Shown piece by piece: positions 1-7,420 of a DNA stretch of 39,140 nt; positions within the stretch are counted from its first letter, which is position 1; each line of letters begins with the position of its first letter. The notes under the pieces were generated by a model. It was not told the DNA's origin. It ran no database searches and was given only the letters and a program-made list of their open reading frames with translations. The stretch lies in contig PFRX01000043.1 of the NCBI GenBank assembly GCA_002788775.1, forward strand, positions 59,207 to 98,346, written 5' to 3'. The DNA is from Candidatus Peregrinibacteria bacterium CG_4_9_14_0_2_um_filter_53_11 (GTDB lineage Bacteria; Patescibacteriota; Gracilibacteria; UBA1369; UM-FILTER-53-11). A program made the position numbers and the translations under genes.

Positions 1-473
<473 letters not shown>

Positions 474-569
474 TTAGGAAGAAGTAAGTGCGTTTGGGAG
501 CTACCACTGGGAAGCACCGACGCACCTTCAGAATACTAAAAAGCCGAAGCCATTCAAAGCTCGAAAACT

Positions 570-581
570 CGGCAGCTGCCG
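570..581. repeat. 12-bp perfect palindrome upstream of tRNA-Glu promoter
   Basis: CGGCAGCTGCCG is a perfect palindrome with no spacer, 17 bases before the -35 box of the tRNA-Glu/proB promoter and inside the divergent mdh upstream region. It could be an operator for either side or chance. No protein that would bind it is suggested by the window. Confidence 0.35.
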
Positions 582-598
582 GAGGATGCAGTTATGAG

Positions 599-626
599 TT
601 GGCGTTTACGGGGAGACTGGTATACT
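599..626 (+). promoter_or_regulatory. Sigma-70-type promoter for tRNA-Glu and proB
   Basis: The -35 TTGGCG (599-604), a 16-base spacer and the -10 TATACT (621-626) are present, with a TG extension at 618-619. The predicted start of transcription, about 633, is only about five bases before the mature tRNA, so the tRNA and proB would share one transcript. Confidence 0.65.
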
Positions 627-637
627 GGGCACGATCC

Positions 638-712
638 GGCGCCATCGTCTATCGGTTAGGACACTGCCCTTTCAAGGCGGAAAGACGGGTTCGACTCCCG
701 TTGGCGCTACCA
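638..712 (+). tRNA. tRNA-Glu (UUC)
   Basis: A full cloverleaf can be folded by eye. The acceptor arm is GGCGCCA with TGGCGCT (the first pair is G-U). The D arm is GTC/GAC around a GG-containing loop. The anticodon stem CTGCC/GGCGG has loop CTTTCAA with anticodon TTC. The T arm is ACGGG/CCCGT with loop TTCGACT. The 3' CCA is encoded (710-712). The anticodon reads GAA and GAG (Glu). It sits 11 bases after its -10 box and five bases before the proB start codon. Confidence 0.96.
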
Positions 713-717
713 CCTCT

Positions 718-1479
718 ATGCAGTTCAAACAGACCCAGATCGTCAAGATTGGAAGCCAGGCGCTCTTCCGTGAGGGAGATCACCTCGACATCAACAAGAT
801 CAACGACCTTGCCCACTCGGTGAAGAGACTCCGTGATGAGCGCGGGGTCATGAGTATCCTGGTGACCTCGGGTGCAGTCGCGCTCGGAAAGATGAATACG
901 ACGGTCTCAGAGCTGAACGGTAGCCCCCTTGCCTCTCGGGTTGCCGCGGCTGTTGGGCAGTTTGAGCTTATGAACCTCTACAAGTTAAGTCTGGGCGAGG
1001 ATATTGCACAGATCCTTGCGACACACCACAGCATACTCTCCGAAGAGCGTCGTGGCCCCTTCATTGAGATGATGAATCTCCTGCTTGGTAAGGGAATCTT
1101 CCCGGTCGTGAATTACAATGATGCTGTCGACGACTACGAGATAACCCACGTTGCCGACTTCACCGATAACGATCGACTGGCCGAAGAGCTCGCCTCGATG
1201 ATGAAGACCGACCGAGTGGTTATCCTCTCAAATGTGGATGGATTTATGGATGGAGAGGGTAAGCTGATAGAAAAAGTCGCAGCCGATGCCAACTATGAAG
1301 AGCTCCTCTCACTCTGCAATGGAACCTCGAGCAAGGGAACGGGAGGTATGCGCTCAAAAGTAGCCATTGCCGAGCGACTCACCAAGCAGGGCATCGAAGT
1401 TATCGTCGGGAACTCAGCCCGCGACCTTGAAGGCCTGATCAACGGGACGATCGCCTGCACACATTTCATGCCCGCATAA
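718..1479 (+). CDS. proB: Glutamate 5-kinase, amino-acid-kinase domain only
   Basis: Phosphorylates the gamma-carboxyl of glutamate, the first step of proline synthesis. The 253-residue protein is a single amino-acid-kinase fold: N-terminal VKIGSQAL and TSGAVALGK (phosphate-binding loops), FPVVNYNDAV, DNDRLAEELASMM, VVILSNVDG, and the hallmark SKGTGGMRSKVA near residue 203. It ends at the kinase domain, so the C-terminal PUA domain of longer ProB proteins is absent, as in many short forms. ATG at 718 is five bases after the CCA of tRNA-Glu and has no Shine-Dalgarno sequence. The start is supported because the conserved KIGS motif begins nine residues in. Processing of the tRNA would leave an almost leaderless proB mRNA. 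proA and proC are not in the window, so a complete proline pathway cannot be shown. Confidence 0.85.
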   Translation: MQFKQTQIVKIGSQALFREGDHLDINKINDLAHSVKRLRDERGVMSILVTSGAVALGKMNTTVSELNGSPLASRVAAAVGQFELMNLYKLSLGEDIAQILATHHSILSEERRGPFIEMMNLLLGKGIFPVVNYNDAVDDYEITHVADFTDNDRLAEELASMMKTDRVVILSNVDGFMDGEGKLIEKVAADANYEELLSLCNGTSSKGTGGMRSKVAIAERLTKQGIEVIVGNSARDLEGLINGTIACTHFMPA

Positions 1480-1518
1480 GGACTTGCCCGACGCTTCGTG
1501 ATGAAGTAGCTTGGTTGA

Positions 1519-2289
1519 GTGAGCGAACTTCAGGCAATCATCTTAGGTATAGTTGAGGGGCTCAGTGAGTTTCTCCCCATCTCTTCAACGGGCCATCTCG
1601 TGCTCACATCACACGCTCTGGGGATTGAGGATACCGAGTTCGTTAAAACTTTTGAGATCGTCATACAGCTGGGTGCGATCCTCTCGGTTGTAGCGCTCTA
1701 CTGGCGCTCACTACTGGTGAACTGGTCCATAATGAAGCGCATCATCGTCGCGTTTATCCCAACGGCGATACTGGGCCTCTTTTTTTATAAGATCATCAAG
1801 GAGCACCTCTTGGGCAACCCGACTATCGTGGTCTGGGCACTCGCCCTCGGTGGTCTCTTTTTAATTATCTTCGAGCTACTTCACAAAGAAAAAGCCGACG
1901 CGGCAAAAAAAGTTGAGGAGCTGAGTTACAGACAAGCGGCCCTGATCGGACTCAGCCAGACCTTCGCCTTCGTCCCGGGAGTCTCACGCTCTGCCTCAAC
2001 GATTGTCGGTGGCCTGATGATGAATATTAGCCGAACAACCGTCGTCGAGATGTCCTTCCTTCTTGCCGTCCCCACTATGGCAGCGGCAACCGGCCTCGAC
2101 CTGATAAAGTCGGGACTCAGCTTCTCCTCAGATCAGGCTCTCGTGCTCGCACTGGGCTTTGTAACATCATTTATCGTCGCCCTCGCCTCAATAAAATTCC
2201 TACTGAAATTCATAAAACACCACACCTTTATAGGCTTCGGGATCTACCGCGTAGTCATCGCACTCGCCTACTGGAAACTCTTATTATAA
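1519..2289 (+). CDS. uppP: Undecaprenyl-diphosphatase (BacA/UppP family)
   Basis: Integral membrane enzyme that dephosphorylates undecaprenyl diphosphate so the lipid carrier can be reused for peptidoglycan and surface-polymer synthesis. The 256 residues match the normal family length. Both family signatures are present: EGLSEFLPISSTGHL near residues 13-27 and PGVSRSAST near 153-161. Several hydrophobic helices lie between and after them. The start is GTG at 1519. An in-frame TGA directly precedes it (1516-1518), so no earlier start is possible, and the N-terminus aligns with the family. No Shine-Dalgarno sequence and no promoter are seen in the 39-base gap after proB, so it may be read through from proB. 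It converges on the capA-like gene with a 26-base gap that holds no T-tract terminator. Confidence 0.95.
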   Translation: MSELQAIILGIVEGLSEFLPISSTGHLVLTSHALGIEDTEFVKTFEIVIQLGAILSVVALYWRSLLVNWSIMKRIIVAFIPTAILGLFFYKIIKEHLLGNPTIVVWALALGGLFLIIFELLHKEKADAAKKVEELSYRQAALIGLSQTFAFVPGVSRSASTIVGGLMMNISRTTVVEMSFLLAVPTMAAATGLDLIKSGLSFSSDQALVLALGFVTSFIVALASIKFLLKFIKHHTFIGFGIYRVVIALAYWKLLL

Positions 2290-2315
2290 GGGCCTTAAAA
2301 GGACCTATAAAGGCT

Positions 2316-3980
2316 CTATAAACTCTCGGGAAGTCCCAAAGCCTGCAAGTATTTCAGACGATCGAGCCCATTTATTATGTAAGGCTGAACGCTGTCGAGG
2401 CGGGTTGGCATAAACTCAACAGAGGGACGTCCCGTCTGGGGAGCGAAGGTTATTTTGGCGATCACGCCATCACGAACGGCGTCCGAGAAGAACTGGTCGA
2501 AGACGAAGTTACCCAAGCTGTAGAGGATGAGTCCATCTTTGTAGCGTTCGGCCGGCTGCACAACATGCGGGTGGTGGCCAATGACGAGGGAGGCCCCGGC
2601 ATCGACGGCAGCATGAGCAAAATCTTTCTGGAACTGATTAGGCTGAGTGCGGTACTCGATACCGGCGTGCATCGAGACGATGACAATCGAGTACTGAGCC
2701 TTAGCTTCAGCTACATCTTTTTTGACTTGATCAATATCCATAGAGGCGATTCCGGCTGAGTTCGCAGCGGCCTCTCCATTACCTCCCGGAGGGATGCTCG
2801 GATCACTGTAAGCCAAGATAGCTATGCGGCGACCTTTAACGTCGAGGACGGCGGGCTTGTGAGCTTCAGCAATGTTCGTTCCGCCACCGGCATGCTTGAT
2901 GGAGTTGGCGTCGAGGGCATCAATCAGCTGGAGAAGACCCGGGGCCCGATAGTTCATGGTGTGATTATTCGCAACAGAAACGACGTCATAACCCGCGAAG
3001 GTGAGCCCCGTGATACTCTCGGCATCGGCACGGAAGGTCGTCGACCCATTGGGGGTCGTGTAGCCCTTCAAAACGGGGGTCTCGATATTTCCAAATGTAA
3101 GGTCGCCACTTCGAAGTACCTCGGCAACATTATGGAAGGGATAGGTATAGTCGTTGAGAGCCCGCATCCGCTTTTCGACATAACGTGCCAGGAGGATGTC
3201 ACCCGTGGCCATCATAACAATCGGCTCCTCTTGTGCGGCAGAGGCGGCAGCTGAGTCGAGTTGAGGAGCAGTGGGGGAAGGAGCGGCTTCGGGAGTTGTC
3301 GGCGGCGTCAGCGAGAGGTCATTGAACGTTGAGACCTGAACCATCTGAGTGACGGCGTTGGGAGAGCCTACCTCGGGGGCGGACCATGAGGCGAGCAGTG
3401 AGAGGACGGCAAAAACACCGACAATGGCGCTAAACCAACCAACAAAGGTCTTTACTCGATAGATGACATGATTGGAGGAGTGAGACTGGGCAAGCTTCTC
3501 AACGCCGGGTGGAGGTATTTGAAGCGGAGTGGGAAGCTGACGAAGCTGAAAGGCCTTCAGAACGGGCCGAGGAGAAGCCTTCTTGGCTGTAGGAGCTGGC
3601 AGAGGCGCGACTTTTTGAGCGGGCTTCGTTGCCTTTTTAAGGTGTTTCTTAACAGCGGCCTTGGGTGCGGCCGATTTCTTTAGAGAGAGCTTGGCGACAG
3701 GCTTCTTTGAAGAGAGTTTGACTCCAGTTTTTTTTGAGACCGGGGGCTTGATGGTAGAGGAGTTCTTTTTCGGAACAGCCTTTTGAGCTGAAGGACGAAC
3801 AGTCTTTTTCGGAGCGGTCTTCACCACCTTTTTAGGCTTGGGAGCAACGGCCTTCTTTTTCAGAGGAGCACTCTTTTTTACACTCACTGGCTTTTTTACA
3901 GCCGTGGCCTTCTTGCCGGAGTTGGCCGGTTTGGAGTGAGCTTTTTTCGAGGCCGATGGTGATGTTGACTTCTTTGGCAT
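2316..3980 (-). CDS. Membrane-anchored CapA-family protein with histone-H1-like lysine-rich N-terminus
   Basis: 554 residues in three parts. Residues 1-145 are dominated by Lys, Ala, Pro and Ser in KKA/KKP/KKS-type repeats, much like histone H1 tails. One transmembrane helix lies near 180-200 (GWFSAIVGVFAVLSLLASW). After a Pro/Ala/Ser-rich linker, residues 255-515 form a CapA (PGA_cap) metallophosphoesterase-type domain: ATGDILLARYVE, GNIETPVL, SVANNHTMNY, HAGIEY, VIGHHPHVVQ and YSLGNFVFD. The topology is presumably lysine tail inside and CapA domain outside. CapA relatives act in poly-gamma-glutamate or capsule production, but the partners CapB and CapC are not here, so the substrate is unknown. 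The tail might bind nucleic acid or anionic lipid; that is inference. It follows the dsbA-like gene after 52 bases on the same strand and may be cotranscribed. Confidence 0.85.
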   Translation of the reverse strand: MPKKSTSPSASKKAHSKPANSGKKATAVKKPVSVKKSAPLKKKAVAPKPKKVVKTAPKKTVRPSAQKAVPKKNSSTIKPPVSKKTGVKLSSKKPVAKLSLKKSAAPKAAVKKHLKKATKPAQKVAPLPAPTAKKASPRPVLKAFQLRQLPTPLQIPPPGVEKLAQSHSSNHVIYRVKTFVGWFSAIVGVFAVLSLLASWSAPEVGSPNAVTQMVQVSTFNDLSLTPPTTPEAAPSPTAPQLDSAAASAAQEEPIVMMATGDILLARYVEKRMRALNDYTYPFHNVAEVLRSGDLTFGNIETPVLKGYTTPNGSTTFRADAESITGLTFAGYDVVSVANNHTMNYRAPGLLQLIDALDANSIKHAGGGTNIAEAHKPAVLDVKGRRIAILAYSDPSIPPGGNGEAAANSAGIASMDIDQVKKDVAEAKAQYSIVIVSMHAGIEYRTQPNQFQKDFAHAAVDAGASLVIGHHPHVVQPAERYKDGLILYSLGNFVFDQFFSDAVRDGVIAKITFAPQTGRPSVEFMPTRLDSVQPYIINGLDRLKYLQALGLPESL

Positions 3981-4013
3981 ATTAATTTCCAGTGTAATGA
4001 TTCCTTATTTTTT

Positions 4014-4030
4014 TATCAATGAAATTGATA
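4014..4030. repeat. Inverted repeat between dsbA-like and capA-like genes
   Basis: TATCAAT-gaa-ATTGATA has perfect 7-base arms. Read on the minus (coding) strand it is followed by an A-tract rather than a T-tract, so it is not an intrinsic terminator. It may be an operator or a short RNA hairpin in the 52-base gap. Confidence 0.35.
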
Positions 4031-4032
4031 CA

Positions 4033-4809
4033 TTATTCAACCTCAACGAGCGGTTGTCGAGTGGCAGGATCTGAGACCAACTTCCAGCTTTTTCCGGCAA
4101 GTTCCGCCTCGAAGATAGATTTAAAGACACTCTCGTAGGGCAGTGCACCGGAAACATACTTGCCGTTCACAAAGAAGGTGGGGGTTCCGTTAACGCCTAC
4201 TGCCAGACCATCGACAAGATCATCTCGGACCTCGTTAACGTGTGTGCGAGCGCTCATGCAGCTCTTGTAGGTTTCAAGATCGAGTCCGACAGTCTCCGCA
4301 TAACCCGCGAGGATATCCTCAACTACGGGGTTCCCCGCCCACTCACTCTGACCTAAAAAGATAGCGTCGTGCATCTCTTGGAACTTCGACTGGTCTTCGG
4401 CACACTCAGCCGCGAGCGCAGCGAGCGGCGCCTGAAGGTGACCATCAATGGGAAAATCACGATAGACAAAGCGGACCTTACCCGTATTTATATAGTTTTC
4501 CTTAATAAGAGGGAAGGTGTCTGTAATAAAGCGGAGACAGAAGGGACACTGAAAGTCACTAAACTCAACGACCGTTATAGGTGCGCTCTCACTTCCCCAT
4601 GAGGGATCGTCATTCGGAAGTGCCGCTATCTGTTCAGCGGTGAGAACGGGTGAGGCAGGAGCAGCCTGCTGCTGGGCTACAGGCGGGGAGGGAGCTGCCT
4701 CAGGCTTTAAGAAAGCGGGAAGCTGAGAAGCACCGAAACCGACGATAATTCCCAACAAGATGAGGGTCGATATCATCCATGGATTCGGGCTGTTCTGTTC
4801 GTTCGTCAT
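4033..4809 (-). CDS. Membrane-anchored DsbA-like thiol-disulfide oxidoreductase
   Basis: Likely oxidises or shuffles disulfides in exported proteins. The 258 residues comprise a short cytoplasmic N-terminus, a membrane anchor near 12-32 (MISTLILLGIIVGFG), an Ala/Pro/Gln linker, and a DsbA-type thioredoxin fold from about 75. The active site is FSDFQCPFC with Cys88 and Cys91. The cis-proline loop is GTPTFFVNG with Pro210. An inserted helical domain contains C134-region and SCMSARTH segments. No DsbB or VKOR partner is in the window. Cysteine-rich exported domains do occur nearby, for example the TSP1-like region of the protein at 7421, and are plausible clients. ATG at 4809 has no Shine-Dalgarno sequence. 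It is the first gene of the minus-strand pair with the capA-like gene. Confidence 0.88.
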   Translation of the reverse strand: MTNEQNSPNPWMISTLILLGIIVGFGASQLPAFLKPEAAPSPPVAQQQAAPASPVLTAEQIAALPNDDPSWGSESAPITVVEFSDFQCPFCLRFITDTFPLIKENYINTGKVRFVYRDFPIDGHLQAPLAALAAECAEDQSKFQEMHDAIFLGQSEWAGNPVVEDILAGYAETVGLDLETYKSCMSARTHVNEVRDDLVDGLAVGVNGTPTFFVNGKYVSGALPYESVFKSIFEAELAGKSWKLVSDPATRQPLVEVE

Positions 4810-4842
4810 AGTGTGGGGATAAGAGAAAAAATCATTGAGCTA

Positions 4843-4867
4843 ACTACTATTAGACAGTAGTTTTTTT
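4843..4867 (+). other. Terminator-like hairpin with T-tract in the divergent dsbA/lplB gap
   Basis: ACTACT-attagac-AGTAGT is followed by six more T residues on the plus strand. Nothing obvious on the plus strand ends here, because the upstream gene is on the minus strand. It could stop antisense or leader transcription, or its sequence may simply overlap the dsbA promoter. Confidence 0.4.
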
Positions 4868-4876
4868 CGAGCGCAA
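4847..4876 (-). promoter_or_regulatory. Candidate promoter for the dsbA-like gene
   Basis: On the minus strand TTGCGC (4871-4876), an 18-base spacer and TAATAG (4847-4852) are seen, giving a leader of roughly 30 bases before ATG at 4809. The match to consensus is moderate. Confidence 0.35.
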
Positions 4877-4917
4877 CGTCTAGCAAAAAAACAGCCTATC
4901 GCGTATGGTTGGTTCAG

Positions 4918-5202
4918 ATGAAGAAAGCCATCTACAAGGTGCCGAACGGCAAACTTCTCAAAATCTTCCTCCGGGTAGATGGAGCTAAGTCGATTAGCCA
5001 GATTAAAATTACCGGTGATTTTTTTATGTACCCCGAAGAGACGATCATCCCTTTGGAAGAGGCACTGATCGGCACTCCCCTCTCTGAGGAAGCGCTCAGT
5101 AACAGGCTGCGTACTTTCTGGGAGTCTCATCCCACAACTCTCTTTGGCATCGATACGGACTCGCTTATTCTCACAATCCTTAACGCCGCACAGAGCCCAT
5201 GA
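4918..5202 (+). CDS. lplB: Lipoate-protein ligase accessory/C-terminal subunit (LplB type)
   Basis: This short protein corresponds to the C-terminal domain of lipoate-protein ligase made as a separate chain. It shows KVPNGKLLKIFLRVDG, then ITGDFFMYPEE, LEEALIGTPLSEE, and a final FGIDTDSLILTILNA. That order matches the Lip_prot_lig_C family and the archaeal LplB subunit, which is needed for lipoate adenylation by LplA. I place the start at ATG 4918 (MKKAIYK); an in-frame TTG at 4909 would add three residues. The stop TGA overlaps the lplA start in an ATGA, implying translational coupling and a stoichiometric complex with LplA. Recognition is by motif and context, not by a database search. Confidence 0.8.
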   Translation: MKKAIYKVPNGKLLKIFLRVDGAKSISQIKITGDFFMYPEETIIPLEEALIGTPLSEEALSNRLRTFWESHPTTLFGIDTDSLILTILNAAQSP

Positions 5203-5972
5203 AACTCCGACTTTTGATGACCGGCAAAAGCTCCGCTGCGGAAAATATGGCGATCGATGAAGCAGTACTTGAGTCAGTGAGCTCAAAGAACTCTCCTCCA
5301 ACGCTGCGTCTCTACGGATGGGAGCCTAAGGCGATCTCGCTGGGGTACTTCCAGAGCCTTGAGGAAGAGGTTGATCGAGAGGCGTGCAGAGTAAAAGGCA
5401 TCGATATCGTACGGCGAATGACCGGCGGTGGCGCCGTTTTCCATGATGAAGAGGTCACCTACAGCATTCACCTTCCCGAGGCTGAAGAGATTATACCCAC
5501 GGGCGTTCTCGAGTCTTACCGTGCGGTAAGCGAGGGAGTTATTCGCGGAGTTGCTGAGCTCGGAGCGGCCGCCTCGTTCGTCCCGCTCAACGACTTGGTC
5601 GTGATAGATCAAGGCCTACCCCGAAAAATCTCCGGCAATGCACAGACGCGCAAGAAAGGAGTTATACTGCAGCACGGGACACTTCTTCTACAAGTTGACG
5701 TGGATACGATGTTTGAGCTCCTGAGAGTCCCCAGCGAAAAGCTCAAAGGCAAACTCATCAGCGAAATACGCGAACGCGTTACAAGCCTCTCCAAACTCCT
5801 CGGCAGAAGAGTGACCTTTGATGAGGCCTGCGAAGCCCTAAAAAAGGGTTTCTCGGAAACCTTCAGCGATCACGAGCTTACACTTGAAAAGCTAACCGGC
5901 GATGAGCTCAAGCGCATAGACGAGCTGGTGAGAACCAAGTACGCTTCAGATACATGGACCGCTCAACGATAA
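5199..5972 (+). CDS. lplA: Lipoate-protein ligase A, catalytic subunit
   Basis: Activates lipoate with ATP and transfers it to a lysine of lipoyl-domain proteins. The 257 residues contain only the catalytic domain of the biotin/lipoate ligase fold. Seen in order are ENMAIDEAVL (N-terminal), RRMTGGGAVFHD (residues 72-83, lipoyl-AMP binding) and RKISGNAQTRKKGVILQHGTLLL, with the conserved Lys near 143. The C-terminal accessory domain of the E. coli-type enzyme is missing and is supplied by the gene immediately upstream, with which it overlaps by four bases. The dihydrolipoamide dehydrogenase gene follows after 17 bases, so the three form a lipoate-use cluster. The lipoylated acceptor (an E2 or GcvH protein) is not in this window. 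Confidence 0.93.
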   Translation: MKLRLLMTGKSSAAENMAIDEAVLESVSSKNSPPTLRLYGWEPKAISLGYFQSLEEEVDREACRVKGIDIVRRMTGGGAVFHDEEVTYSIHLPEAEEIIPTGVLESYRAVSEGVIRGVAELGAAASFVPLNDLVVIDQGLPRKISGNAQTRKKGVILQHGTLLLQVDVDTMFELLRVPSEKLKGKLISEIRERVTSLSKLLGRRVTFDEACEALKKGFSETFSDHELTLEKLTGDELKRIDELVRTKYASDTWTAQR

Positions 5973-5989
5973 CCTAAATTTTATCTTAT

Positions 5990-7315
5990 ATGGACTACGA
6001 TGTACTCATTATAGGCGGCGGCCCCGGCGGGGCCGCCGCCGCACGACACCTCGCAAAGAATGGCAGAAAAGTCGGCCTCATCTCTGACGAGCTTGGTGGC
6101 GAGTGTCTCAACTATGGCTGCATCCCAACCAAGACCTATCTCTGGACGGCGGAGCTCCTGGAAAAGCTCAGAGAAAATGGCAGTCTCTTCGGCATAGAGG
6201 CCGGCTCACCTCAGCTCAACTGGCAACAGCTCAAAGAGCGCCGCGCTGATGTAGTTCGCAAGCTCAGCAAGCAGCTCGCCTTTGTTGTCGAAAGAAGCGG
6301 CGCGACAATCATCCAAGGACGCGCACGATTTAAAGATGCACAGACACTGACAATCACGCCCCTTAACTCAGAAGAGAACAACTACGAGCTGACGGCTGAA
6401 AAGTTCATCATCGCCACCGGCTCGCTCCCCACCCAACTCCCCGGCTTCGACTGGAGTGAAAAAATCTTATCCAACCACGAGATCCTCGACCTTCCGCTCC
6501 TTCCTAAAAACCTTCTGGTCATTGGCGGAGGTGCAATCGGTGTTGAGTTCGCCTCAGTCTTCTCAGCCTTTGGGGTCGAGGTCTCAGTTGCCGAAGCCTC
6601 AGATCGGCTTCTCCCCCTTGCCGATGCAGAGGTCGCTCAAGAGCTCGAACGAGTCTTTGCAAAGAAGAAAATAACCGTACTTAAAGATATCCGCATCTCG
6701 CCCGAACAAGCCGCCGTCTACGATAAGGTGCTCATCGCCGTTGGACGCACCCCAGCTACCGGCGCACTCGGACTTGAGGCCGCCGGTCTCACCGTTGAGC
6801 ATAAGGGAATCCCCACCAACGCGGTTATGCAGACCTCTCTTCCTCATATCTATGCCATCGGCGACGTCGCCGGAAAAGCACTCCTGGCATACACCGCAGA
6901 ACGAGAAGGAACGATTGCCGCACAACACATTTTGGGGAAGAATCCGGCACCTCTCCGCTACGAGACCGTCCCCACAACGATCTTCTCGCTCCCGGAGGTC
7001 GCCTTTGTCGGCGCAACTGAAGAGCAGGTAAAAGATACCGGCAGAGCCTATCGGGTGGGGAAGAGCATGAACATAGGAAATGCCAAGGCACTCATCATGG
7101 CCGGCCGAGAGGGGTTTGCTAAAGTCCTGATAGACAGTGAAAGCAACCAGCTGCTGGGGATTCATATGATTGGAGAAAAGGCCTCCGAACTGATCGCCGA
7201 AGCCTCACTCGCACTCACTAATGATATGAGCCTGGAGTCGTTCACTCTCAACCTGCACAGCCATCCGATTCTTGGCGAGATACTCAAAGAGGCCTGTGAG
7301 GAGCTGGCTCTTTAG
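5990..7315 (+). CDS. lpdA: Dihydrolipoamide dehydrogenase (FAD, disulfide oxidoreductase)
   Basis: E3 component that reoxidises dihydrolipoamide using FAD and NAD. The 441 residues show an N-terminal FAD loop GGGPGGAAAA (residues 9-18), redox disulfide GGECLNYGCIPTKT with Cys39 and Cys44, NAD-binding VIGGGAIGVEFAS, a second FAD motif IYAIGDVAG, and the C-terminal interface motif HSHPILGE with His425 and Glu430, the acid-base pair of active enzymes. Slightly shorter than typical Lpd (about 460-480). A mercuric-reductase-like relative is the main alternative, but the lplB-lplA neighbourhood and the HxHPxxxE motif favour Lpd. The DNA encoding the first FAD loop forms a perfect 12-bp all-GC hairpin (6014-6040). 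No E1 or E2 genes are nearby. Confidence 0.9.
   Translation: MDYDVLIIGGGPGGAAAARHLAKNGRKVGLISDELGGECLNYGCIPTKTYLWTAELLEKLRENGSLFGIEAGSPQLNWQQLKERRADVVRKLSKQLAFVVERSGATIIQGRARFKDAQTLTITPLNSEENNYELTAEKFIIATGSLPTQLPGFDWSEKILSNHEILDLPLLPKNLLVIGGGAIGVEFASVFSAFGVEVSVAEASDRLLPLADAEVAQELERVFAKKKITVLKDIRISPEQAAVYDKVLIAVGRTPATGALGLEAAGLTVEHKGIPTNAVMQTSLPHIYAIGDVAGKALLAYTAEREGTIAAQHILGKNPAPLRYETVPTTIFSLPEVAFVGATEEQVKDTGRAYRVGKSMNIGNAKALIMAGREGFAKVLIDSESNQLLGIHMIGEKASELIAEASLALTNDMSLESFTLNLHSHPILGEILKEACEELAL
6014..6040 (+). repeat. Perfect 12-bp GC-only hairpin inside the start of lpdA
   Basis: GGCGGCGGCCCC-GGC-GGGGCCGCCGCC lies at codons 9-17 of lpdA. The arms are perfectly complementary with a 3-base loop. 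It encodes the glycine/alanine-rich FAD loop. Synonymous choices could easily have broken it, yet every position pairs. It should be very stable as RNA or single-stranded DNA. Confidence 0.9.
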
Positions 7316-7370
7316 CCACTAGTCCGCCCATCAAATGATCGGCTAACCGAGGCCCAACCTGACGCGCCTA

Positions 7371-7399
7371 TTTACAAAAGTGCGCTTTTGAGCTATTAT
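7371..7399 (+). promoter_or_regulatory. Promoter of the TSP-like surface protein gene
   Basis: TTTACA (7371-7376), a 17-base spacer and TATTAT (7394-7399). Transcription would begin near 7406, giving an A-rich leader of about 15 bases with no Shine-Dalgarno sequence before ATG 7421. Confidence 0.65.
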
Positions 7400-7420
7400 A
7401 GTTAAAAGAAACAAAAAAAT

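Noticed and set aside
2290-2315. Bidirectional terminator between uppP and the capA-like gene
   Set aside because: Only a weak GGGCCTT/AAGGCTC pairing with a G-U pair and no T-tract.
4840-5301. 153-residue minus-strand frame over lplB
   Set aside because: Antisense to lplB and the start of lplA, with no recognisable features.
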